From an uncultured Veillonella sp. (GTDB lineage: Bacteria; Bacillota; Negativicutes; Veillonellales; Veillonellaceae), in the NCBI GenBank assembly GCA_902477915.1, contig CABSJA010000001.1, positions 1-64,000 on the forward strand: DNA of 64,000 nt. The letters are read 5' to 3'. Positions within the stretch are counted from its first letter, which is position 1. Every line of letters starts with the position of its first letter. Below are positions 1 through 10,400 of this stretch, one piece after another. The notes beneath the pieces are model-generated. The model searched no databases. It had not been told where the DNA came from and saw only the letters and a program-made list of their open reading frames with translations. The translations under genes were made by a program, and so were the position numbers.

Positions 1-11
1 CTAACTAATAA

Positions 12-32
12 ACAGTCGCTTCGAACGACTGT
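12..32 (-). other. 5'-terminal hairpin of a leftward transcript
   Basis: A perfect 7-bp stem (ACAGTCG/CGACTGT) with a 7-nt loop. It begins at about the predicted start of the transcript from the promoter at 39-67, so it would form the very 5' end of an mRNA leaving the window on the left. A weak terminator is the alternative, but the T-run after it on the minus strand is poor (TTTATTAG). Confidence 0.4.
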
Positions 33-38
33 ATAGCT

Positions 39-67
39 ATTATAGTACAAAGAACTGAGGTACGCAA
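39..67 (-). promoter_or_regulatory. Sigma70-type promoter reading out of the left edge
   Basis: On the minus strand TTGCGT (62-67), a 17-nt spacer and a perfect TATAAT (39-44). No gene lies between it and the left edge, so its target is outside the window. It lies beyond the terminator at 321-357, so it starts a new unit independent of the adhesin island. The stretch 68-320 is AT-rich and I see no gene in it. Confidence 0.6.
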
Positions 68-320
68 CCCCTAATTTTAAAATTTTGCAAACTTTTTTCT
101 ACCTCTCTTTATATGGTAGATTCTTGTATTTTCCATACTATATATAGTACTTATTAATAATATCAATAATCAACTTAAATTGGCTTACTATATACGCTAT
201 TACCACCACATCTATACCGTTATTCTTCATAGGTAGTAATTCCCATTCAGACTCTTTTATTAATCACCTCTTAAGCTACATGTATCATCAGCATAATTCT
301 GTCGTTATATAGTATATATA

Positions 321-357
321 TATAAAAACAACGCCATCCAACCGGATGGCGTTGTTT
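321..357 (-). terminator. Intrinsic terminator after first TAA/partner unit
   Basis: Perfect 13-bp stem (AACAACGCCATCC and its complement, 327-339/344-356) with a 4-nt loop, followed on the minus strand by TTTTT. Almost the same hairpin closes the second unit at 12613-12648. Confidence 0.85.
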
Positions 358-428
358 AATAAGGATTTGTGTTCCCTAGTCGGGGGTCCAGGGTACAGGG
401 GCCCTCACAAACTCATTATAAGGGCCAT
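358..428 (-). ncRNA. Conserved structured 3'-UTR element or small RNA, copy 1
   Basis: Minus-strand stem A (GGCCCT/AGGGCC, 421-426 with 400-405) is followed by stem B (CCCTGG/CTAGGG, 388-393 with 374-379, containing one G-U pair) and then the terminator at 321-357. The same arrangement recurs at 12649-12729. Base differences keep the stems paired only if the RNA is read from the minus strand: A-C mismatches on plus become G-U pairs. A TACAAT hexamer (435-440) could be its own -10, but no good -35 is visible, so it may simply be the end of a long 3' UTR. Confidence 0.45.
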
Positions 429-552
429 TGTGTCATTGTAGATACGCGTGCATGTAAGGGATACACGTATATCATCAGTATGTATTAGAGATCAACTAAG
501 CCTTTTACGAGAGAAGACAAGGCTTTAATACCTACATCACTATAGATATCAG

Positions 553-1353
553 TTATTGTTGGATTGCACTACGCAAATCAACTTTGTTGTAGTCATTGCT
601 ACCCATTGGTTCGTTGATAGCTTTGCGAAGGTCTACTACGTGTTCATCAGCAGCAGTTGGTTCTTCGCTCGCTTTATTTTTAACTGTTTCTTTAGCAGCG
701 AACCAAATTGTTTCGTTCATGTAGTGACGAAGTTCTTCGTTAGATACATGTTCTTGCTCTTGAGCAAGGATATCCAAGATTGCATCTTCTAATGCTTGTG
801 CTTCGTCGTCATTCATAGGACCGCCAACTTGTTTTTGTTTTTGTACAACTTCGTTAACACGATCTACCATGCCACGCAATACATTGAAGCCATAGCTGTT
901 TACGAAGCCATCTTTTTCATTGTATTTTGGTGTTTCAAAGTATTCGTATTCGTTTTTGTTGCGGTTTTCACCGTTCCAATTTAAAGCTGTTTCAAAACCG
1001 TGTACGCGGCCAATGGAATGCGTACGGAAGTAATCAGCATAGTTATGTTTATCTTTGGAATGTAGCCATTTTTTATCAGCTTTAGTCAATTGTTCATGAT
1101 TGTCACGTTTAGCTTCTGCTAAGGCGATTTTTTGTTCCGCATTTTCCCATGCTTTCACATAATCATGAAGAGATTGTACTACTTGTGGGCTAGCCACAGG
1201 TACCAATACAACATTGCTCAAACCAGGTGCGGATGCAGGGTTAGGTAAGATCAAGTTGTCATCATATGTTGGAGCGCTTGCTGCGTGACCAGTGAAGGAT
1301 GCTGCGCTCAATAAAACTGCTGCTGTGAAAGCAAGCATTGTAGATTTTTTCAT
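553..1353 (-). CDS. Small secreted TAA-partner protein, copy 1
   Basis: 266-aa secreted protein of unknown function. I start it at the ATG at 1353 because AGAGGA lies 7 nt upstream; a longer frame to 1371 would place that ribosome site inside the gene. Residues 1-24 form a signal peptide (cleavage near GHA/AS), so it should be periplasmic or surface-exposed. The mature part is charged and mostly helical. Two features stand out: SNEELRHYMNE near residue 203, shared with the proteins at 12840 and 31523, and a twice-repeated VDLRxAI motif at the C-terminus. It is near-identical over long stretches to the 12840 protein. It lies 128 nt downstream of the giant TAA at 1482 with only a U-less hairpin between, so it is probably co-transcribed. 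A role as TAA assembly or stability partner is inference from position and recurrence; I recognise no named family. Confidence 0.85.
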   Translation of the reverse strand: MKKSTMLAFTAAVLLSAASFTGHAASAPTYDDNLILPNPASAPGLSNVVLVPVASPQVVQSLHDYVKAWENAEQKIALAEAKRDNHEQLTKADKKWLHSKDKHNYADYFRTHSIGRVHGFETALNWNGENRNKNEYEYFETPKYNEKDGFVNSYGFNVLRGMVDRVNEVVQKQKQVGGPMNDDEAQALEDAILDILAQEQEHVSNEELRHYMNETIWFAAKETVKNKASEEPTAADEHVVDLRKAINEPMGSNDYNKVDLRSAIQQ

Positions 1354-1394
1354 ATCTATTCCTCTTTTCATAGTCGAATTAATGTGCTGGATGA

Positions 1395-1412
1395 GGGCTC
1401 CCGAGGGAACCC
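1395..1412 (-). other. Intergenic stem-loop without U-tract, unit 1
   Basis: GGG.TCC / GGA.CCC hairpin with a 4-nt CTCG loop on the minus strand, lying between the TAA stop (1482) and the partner start (1353). No T-run follows, so it is not a standard terminator. A hairpin sits at the same position in the other two TAA/partner units. Likely roles are mRNA 3'-end protection, processing or partial attenuation. Confidence 0.5.
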
Positions 1413-1481
1413 TTACCAGTCATATCCATACCTAGGATTAGATTCCTAGTTTTTTTGAAAGTTTTCTGAAAGTGTAACTAA

Positions 1482-4400
1482 TTACATACCCATTTTCGCC
1501 ATCATTGCAGCCATTTGAGCTTTCAATACTTCTACTTCACTTTGTAGACCAGCGTTTTGAGCTTTAATTTGTTCATTTTCATATTTCAAGTCGGATACTT
1601 CACCTTTTAATCCGGCATTTTGAGCTTTCATTGCAGCCATTTCAGTTTGAACTGCGTATGCAGAACTGATAGGGCCTTTGCGGTAGCGATCTGCTACAGC
1701 TGCTTCAGCATCTCTGTTACCAACTTTCCAAGTTACACCAGCGTTTGCCATCATATGGCTAGAGCCGCCAGCCCAGGACAAGCCACCATGGAACATTGTG
1801 GATTCGTTTTTGTAATGAGCTACGCCCACTGCAATCGCGGAGTTACCACGGTAGTTACCATAACCAGCCATGATTTGAGTTGGTTCCAATGGATCGTATT
1901 GCATAGGTTTCAATGCGGACAATGCTGCACCTTGAGCGCCTACACGACCGATTTCTTCGTTCAATTGATCAACGCGAGGATCAACTGCGCCTTTTACGGA
2001 AAGGTCATAGTTCAAGCCGCCGTCAGCAGATTCAGTTTTCTTCAATACTACGGAATGATCATCAGATGTCAATGTAGTACGGGAATCTTTCAATTGTTTA
2101 ACGTTTACTGCATCTGTATCATTAGTGCCTTTTTGAACATTAGTGATTTTGTTACCACCCATGTTGAGGTTGCCACCAGTGATATTTACAGTATCTCCAC
2201 CGAAGGATACTTTAGGACCATTGGAGTTATTGGAAATGGAAGTGATGTTAGTGAGGTCGCCTTTCACGTCGAAGGATACTTTACCGTTCGCATCAGTGTG
2301 AGCAGTAGTATTCACGCCGTTGGAGAAGTCTAAACCTTCAGATAACATTACTGTTCTAGCGTTGCCACCATTTTCTTTGTAAGTCAATGGAATTTGTTTA
2401 GCTGCTTCCTTACCATTGAAGTTAACTTGGTAGTTAGTTGTATGGTTAGTAGCATTTGGTTGAACATCTACAGTGATCGCTTTGTTGTCACCTGTTACAG
2501 TAACTGCTTCACGAGCTGCATCTTTCACGTCGTTTTTATCTACAGATACTTCGTATGTTGCACCAGCTGCACCGAATGTATCGCCAGCTTTAGGAGCTAC
2601 TTTAGCGATGTTATTAGCATCAGCTTTAGCTTGTACTTTTTCAGTAGATTTTTTAGCTGCTTCTTGTTGAACAAGTTTCAATTGTTCTTCAGTTGCTGCA
2701 CGACCTTTAGTTGCGAAGTCGGAAGAATCAAGAGTTTTGTTAGTTAAGCCAGTGATGTCACCAGTTTTACCATCAAGCTTGATTGTGTTGTCGCCAGCTA
2801 CGTTAACTACTTGGTCACCTTTGAATTCTAATTTACCATCGCCTTCTTTGTTAGTGATGGAAGTGATTTTGTTCAAATCGCCTTCAACATTAACTTTGTA
2901 AGGGTTAGCTTTAGAACCGTCGCCAGTCACTTTAGTGTTTTGACCGTCAACAAGGTTAGTTTTAGCTGCTTTCAATTGACGTACGTTAACCGCATCAGTA
3001 TCGTTTACACCGTCTTCAACGTTAGTAATTTGTTTATTACCAGCGTTGATACCGTCTTTAGTTACGGATGGGCCATTGTTGATTACTAAGCCACCATCAG
3101 TGATCTTAGTATCGCCAACTGTTAAGGAACCTTCGTTAGTAAGATTTACATTGTTGCTCAATGCATATTCTACTTTAGCGCCGTTTTCGTCGCTAGTTTG
3201 TTTTACAGTAAGGTTTTTACCGCCAGAGAATTCAACAGTTTTACCATCTGTGATTTTCTTAGCTGCTGTTTCAGAATCAGCAGTAGTATTACCAGAGGAT
3301 TTAACGTTGAAGCTACTCATTGTACCAAGGCCAGCACCGCTAATTGTCATTTCGCCATTAGCAGATTTGGATACTGTGATACCGTCAGCACCTTTAACAT
3401 TTACTTTACCGCCGTTAGCTGGAACATCTGTGCCATTAGCTTGGATTGTCCAGATATCGTCAGTATTAGCGAATGTTTTGTCGCCGTATTTAATGCGGTC
3501 CCCATCTTTCTTAATTGTTGTGTAGTTATCAGGTGTACCTAAGTGGATTTCCTTAGTTTGGATGCTATCGATGCCTTTGATGTTTTTATTCAAGCGAATG
3601 TTCAAAGTATCGTGACCATCAGCAGTTACAGCGATGTTACCTGCAGCAGATTCAAATGTTTTTTCTTGCTCTTCAGTAACGCCTTCACCTTTAACTTTAA
3701 CTGTGGAGTTAAGTTTGTTTTTGTTTACAACGCTTTCGTTGTTACCAGTGAATTTCAAGCCGTCATCAGTAGTAGCAACTTCGTGTTTGTTGTTGTTGCT
3801 ATCTTCGTAAACGATACGAGTCATACCGTTAGTACCATTTTTACCGTCTACGCCGTCTTGACCGTTAGCACCTTTGATAGTAAGACCATCTTTACCGTCT
3901 TTACCATTGAGGCCGATAGAGCCGTCTTTACCGTTGATTACAACAGCAGAACCGTCTTTACCGTTTACACCGATCTTACCGTCAACGCCTGGTTTACCGT
4001 CTTTACCATCATTACCAACTTTGATGTCGTCGGACAATGCATAGTTGTAAGTGTGGTTGCCAGTTACTGCATCAACGATTTGTTCAACAGTTAAGTTTTT
4101 ACCTGCACCGAAGTTTACAGTTGTGCCAGGTTTTACGATTGTAGCAGTGTGATTGCCTACTGTATTACCAGTAACGTCACCTTTCCAACCGGAGTTATTG
4201 ATTGTATCAACTACAGTTTTAACTGTTGCGATACCGTTTTCACCATCAACGCCTGGTTTGCCGTCAACGCCGTCTTTTACTTTACCAAGTGTTACGTCGT
4301 ATTTAACAACACCGTTTGCATCAACGGAAGCTTTAGTGTAGTTACCGTCAACGAAGTTCAAGCCTTCAGACAATTTAACTTTTTGTTTAGCACCGCCGTT

Positions 4401-7400
4401 AGCTGTGTAGTTAAGTTCAGCATCGCCAAGGTTAGTAGCTTTTGCATTTACTGTGTAAATGTTTTGACCATCAGCACCAATTGTTTTATCAACTGTTACA
4501 TTGTCACCAGCTTTAACTTCTGTCTTAGCGGATTTCAATTGTTTTACGTTAACTGCATCAGTGTCATTTACGCCAGCTTTCACATTAGTAATGTTCAAGT
4601 CACCAGCGTTGATACCACCTTTAGTGATGGAAGGACCATTATGGATGGACAAGCCATTATCGTTCACTACAGTGTCGCCAATTGTTAAGGAACCAGATGG
4701 AGTCAAGTTAACTTCTTTGGACAATTGAACTTTCAATTTGCCATCTACGTTGTTCACGCCGATGTTGTTGTCAGTCAATTTGGACTTATCTGCACCACCA
4801 ACAACGTCCATAGTTTCGTTCAATTTCTTAGCGATAACTTTGGATTTATCAGTACCTTGTGCATCGTCACCAGCATATTTCATGCCATCATCCAATGTAG
4901 CCACTTCGTGTGTATTCTTGCTGTTATCTTCGTATACGATACGAGTGATACCATCTTTACCGTTTACACCAGGTTGACCATCTTTAGCTTTCATAGTAAG
5001 ACCATCTTTACCGTCTTTACCATTTAAGCCGATGGAACCATCTTTACCGTTGATTACAACAGAGGAACCATCTTTACCGTTTACGCCGATTTTACCATCA
5101 ACACCGTCTTTGCCATCTTTACCGTCGTTACCAACTTTGATGTCATTAGACAATGCATATGTATAAGTTTGTTCACCAGTTGCATTATCGATATTTTGAG
5201 TAATTGTCAAATTATCGCCTGCTGCGTAGGATACAGTTTTACCGTTACCTACTGCTGTTACAGCATGGTTACCAACTACATTGCCTTTCGCATCTGTGGA
5301 GAAGGAGTAGCCATCTTTGATTTGATCTGCCAAACCAGACAAGTCGATTTTCGCGATTGTACCAGCTTGGTTAGCACCATTGCCATCGTTGTATTTCAAT
5401 GTAACGGATTTGTCTGCTGCATCATAAGAGTAAGATGTAGTAGTTTCACCTGCACGGTTGGATTGAGTTGGTGCAATGTGTAAATCGTTAGCTTTGGAAA
5501 TACGAGTTACGTCGCCGATGTTAGCTGCGTTGTTAACTACATCACCACCAGATTTAAGGTTAGTGATGTTGTTATCTCCCATATTCACGTTGCCGCCATC
5601 GAATTTGAATTCGTTGCCGCCGATTGTGAAAGTAGCAGGACCATCGTTTTTAATGGAAGTGATGTTTTTCAAATCTTTGTTCAATTGAACTTCGAGAGTA
5701 TCAGTGCCATCAGCTTTTACGTTGATGTTACCAGAAGCACTCTTGAAGGATGCAGAAGTTGTTTTATCTACGCCTTCACCTTGAACTTTAACAAGACTGT
5801 TCAATTTGTTTTTGTTTACAACGTCAGTGTTATTACCAGTGAATTTCAAGCCGTCATCAGTAGTAGCCACTTCGTGTTTGTTGTTGTTTTTGTCTTCGTA
5901 TACGATACGAGTGATACCATTAGTACCATTTGTACCATTTACGCCGTCTTGACCGTTAGCGCCTTTAATAGTAAGACCATCTTTACCGTCTTTACCATTC
6001 AAGCCGATAGAACCGTCTTTACCGTTAATCACAACAGCAGAGCCGTCTTTACCGTTTACGCCGATTTTGCCGTCAACGCCGTCTTTTCCATCTTTACCGT
6101 CGTTACCAACTTTGATGTCGTCAGACAATGCGTATTCAACTTTAGCGCCGTCGTTGTTGCTAGTTTGTTTTACAGTCAAGTTTTTGCCTGCTACCATTTC
6201 AACTGTTTTACCATCAGAGATAGTTTTTGCAGCTGTTTCGGAATCAGCAGTTGTATTACCAGAGGATTTTACATTCCATACGGATTGTGCAGCACCTGGA
6301 GCTACATGCAAGTCGTAAGTAACTTGGTTACCGTTTTCAGTTTTGTTAACTGTTACGGAGTTATCGTTAGAAGTTACTACTGTACGGGAGTCTTTCAACT
6401 GTTTAACGTTAACTGCATCAGTATCGTTTACGCCTGCTTTCACATTAGTAATGTTCAAGTTACCAGCGTTGATACCAGTTTTAAGAACAGATGGACCACC
6501 AGAGATAGTCAAACCACCGTTGTTAACAACAGTATCACCAATAGTTAAGGAACCAGATGGAGTCAAGTTTACGTTGTTGTTAAGATCGTATTTAACTACG
6601 CCATCAGCAGCTACGGAAGCTGTTGTATTAGAACCATTAGTGAAGTTCAAACCTTTATCCAATGTAACTTTTTGGTCGTTAGAGCCATTCGCTTTGTATG
6701 TCAAAGGAATTTGTTTAGCCGCTTTATCGCCATCGAATGTTACTTGGTAAGTTGTGTTATGGTTTGTTTCATCTTGAACAGGTGTAACAGTGATAGGGTT
6801 GTTAGTAGTGTTCGCAGTATTTACAGTCACTGCTTCACGAGCTGCATCTTTAACAGCATTACGGGAAACATTTACTTCGTATTTAGCATTCGCATCACCA
6901 GTTTGTTTACCGTCAGCTACAGTGATGTCAGCGATGTTAGTGTCGCCTGCAGCAGCAGATTTTTTAACTACGCTTTCAACAGCAGCTTTATCGCCTGTAG
7001 GCAAGTTGCTCAAGTCGATCTTAGCTGTTTTGTTCACTGTATTATCATTGCCATCAACATATTCCAATGTAACTGTTTTATCAGCGTTCACTGTGTATGT
7101 TTTGTCTTTGACATGAATGTCGTTAGCTTTGGAGATACGTTTAACGTCGCCAATGTTAGCAGCGTTATTGATCACATCGCCACCAGATTTAAGGTTAGTG
7201 ATGTTGTTGTCACCCATGTTCACATTGCCGCCATCGAATTTGAATTCGTTGCCGCCGATTGTGAAAGTAGCAGGGCCTTCGTTTTTAATAGTCTTGATGT
7301 TAGTCAAGTCACCAGCTAAACCGAATTCAACTTTAGCACCGTCGTTGTTGCTAGTTTGTTTAACAGTCAAGTTTTTACCTGCTGCCATTTCAACTGTTTT

Positions 7401-10400
7401 ACCATCAGTGATAGTTTTTGCAGCTGTTTCAGAATCAGCAGTTGTATTACCAGTGGATTTCACATTCCATACGGATTGTGCAGCACCTGGAGCTACATGC
7501 AAGTCATAAGTAACTTGGTTACCGTTTTCAGTTTTATTAACTGTTACGGAGTTATCGTTAGAAGTTACTACTGTACGAGCATCTTTCAATTGTTTTACGT
7601 TAACTGCATCAGTATCGTTTACACCAGCTTTCACATTAGTAATGTTCAAGTTACCAGCGTTGATACCAGTTTTAGTAACGGATGGGCCACCTGTAATTGT
7701 TAAGCCACCATTATTAAGAATAGTGTCGCCAATTTTCAAGGAACCATTTGGAGTCAAGTCGATGTTGTTGGACAATGCATATGTGTAAGTGTGTTCGCCA
7801 GTTGCAGCATCGATATCTTGTTTTACAGTCAAGTTATCGCCTGCAGCATAGGAAACAGTTTTACCATTGCCAACAGGTGTAACAGCATGGTTACCAACTA
7901 CATTGCCTTTAGCGTCAGTGGAGAAGGAGTAACCATCTTTGATTTGATCAGCCAAACCGGACAAGTCGATTTTCGCCACTGTACCAGATTGGTTAGCACC
8001 GTTACCATCGTTATATTTCAATGTTACAGATTTGCTTGCTGCATCGTAAGCGTAAGATGTAGTAGTTTCACCTTGACGGTCAGAAGATGTTGGAGCAATG
8101 TGCAAGTCGTTAGCTTTAGAAATACGTTTTACGTCGCCAATGTTAGCAGCGTTATTGATCACATCGCCACCAGATTTAAGGTTAGTGATGTTTTGGTCAC
8201 CCATGTTGATAGGGCCATTTGTGATGTTAATGGAGTTAGGACCAAATTCCATTTTTGGACCATTTGTAGTATTGGAAATGGAATTGATATTAACTAAATC
8301 TTTATTCACATCGTATTTAACAACGCCTTCAGCATCTACAGAAGCTGTTGTGTTTTTACCGTTTGTGAAGTTCAAACCTTTATCCAATGTAACTTTTTGT
8401 TCGTTTGTGCCATTCGCTTTGTAAGTCAAAGGAATTTGTTTAGCAGCTTTGTTGCCATCGAATGTTACTTGGTATGTAGTGTTATGATTTGCTTCATCTT
8501 GTACAGGTGTAACAGTGATAGGGTTGTTAGTTGTGTTTGTAGTATTTACAGTTACTGCTTCACGAGCTGCGTCTTTTACGTCGTTACGGGATACGTTTAC
8601 TTCGTAAGTTGCGCCTGCATCACCGAAGTTTTCACCAGCTTTAGGTGCAACTTTAGCGATGTTTTTGTCGCTAGAACCAGCTACATCTGCTTTAGCTTGT
8701 ACTTTTTCAGTAGAAGCTGCAGTAGGTTTTACGTTGTTAACATCTACAGTATATACAGTTTTTGTGCTGCCATCTGCATTTTGAATTACATTGCTTGTTA
8801 CTTTCGCAGCATTTTTACCTTCTACTACAACAGTGCTGTTCAATTTATTTTTAGCGTTGTCGGACAAGTCAGCTACTACATTGGAACCAGAAGCAGTTGT
8901 TTTAATGTACTCACCATTGTTAGCACCTACAACGCCGAAGCTCAAGCCGCCTTGTTTGTTCAATTTTTGAAGATCAGTAGCGCCTGTGTTACCAGTCAAA
9001 CCAACTGTGTTATTGAAACCGTTATTTACAATTTTCAATTGTTCTTCAGTAGCAGCACGACCTTTTTTAGCGAAGTCAGGAGCATCCAAAGTTACGTTAG
9101 TTAAACCAGTGATATCACCAACTTTAGCATTCAAGTTAATGTTGTGATCGCCTGCTACGTTTACAGTTTGGTTACCACCGAATACAACTTTGCCGTCGCC
9201 ATCTTTGTTTGTGATGGATGTAATGTCAGTTAAATCACCTTCAACGTCTACTTTGAAAGTTTTAACGCCATTTACGTCACGGTGAGAAGCAGTTGTGTTC
9301 TTACCGTTTTCCATGTCGATAGCTTCTTTAGCAAGGTTTTTAATTACAGTCTTACCACCATTGTTGATGTTGGAAAGATCTTGTTTAGCAATACCTGTGA
9401 TAACAGCAGTTTCGTTAGGAACGTCTTTGTTGTTACCATCAAGGTAAGTCATTGTTACTTTGCCGTTGTTATCAACTGCGTATTCACCTGGTTTGATATG
9501 ACGTTCGTCAGCACGAACTTGCTTCAATTGGCTAACATTAACAGCATCATTATCGTTTACACCAGCTTTTACATTTGTAATATTCAAATCGCCAGCGTTG
9601 ATACCAGTTTTTGTAATGGAAGGGCCACCATTGATAGTCAAACCATTATCTGTAATGTTTGTATCACCGATTTTTAAAGAACCATCTGGAGTCAAATCAA
9701 CATTTTTATTTAATGCAAATTCAACTTGTGCATTACCATCTTTGTTGGTTTGTTTGATGGTCATGTTTTTGCCGGCTTGCATTTCAACAGTTTTACCGTC
9801 TTTGATTTCTTGAACGCCAGCGGAACCTTGTGCAACCTTACCTTCTGTAGCAGAAGATTTAACGTTGAAGGAGCTCATATCGCCAGTTTTCAAACCGCTC
9901 AAGTCGATAACTGCTTTAGGGCCATTTACAGTTTTACCATTACCATCTTGGTATGTTAATGTAACTTTTTTGTTAGCGTCTACAGTATATTCAGCTACGT
10001 TATTGTTTGTGCCTGCTGTAGGAGCCACGTGCAAGTCATTCGCTTTAGAAATACGAACAACATCGCCAATATTAGCAGCATTATTAATTACATCGCCACC
10101 AGATTTAAGGTTAGTAATATTGTTACCACCAAGATCTAGGTTACCACCAGTGATGCTGATGTTGTCACCACCAAAGTGCATTGTAGGGCCACCATTGTTA
10201 GTAATGGAAGTAATGCCACCAAGATCGCTATTCAAAGAGTATGTATATGTTTGTTCACCAATGGATTGGTTAATGTCTTGTTTAACTGTTAAGTTCTTAC
10301 CAGCTGCATAGTTAACAGTTTGACCGCTTTCAACTTTAGTTGCTGTAGCAGTACCATCTAATTTACCACCGTTAGCTTTAGCATTTGTTAAGAAGTCATA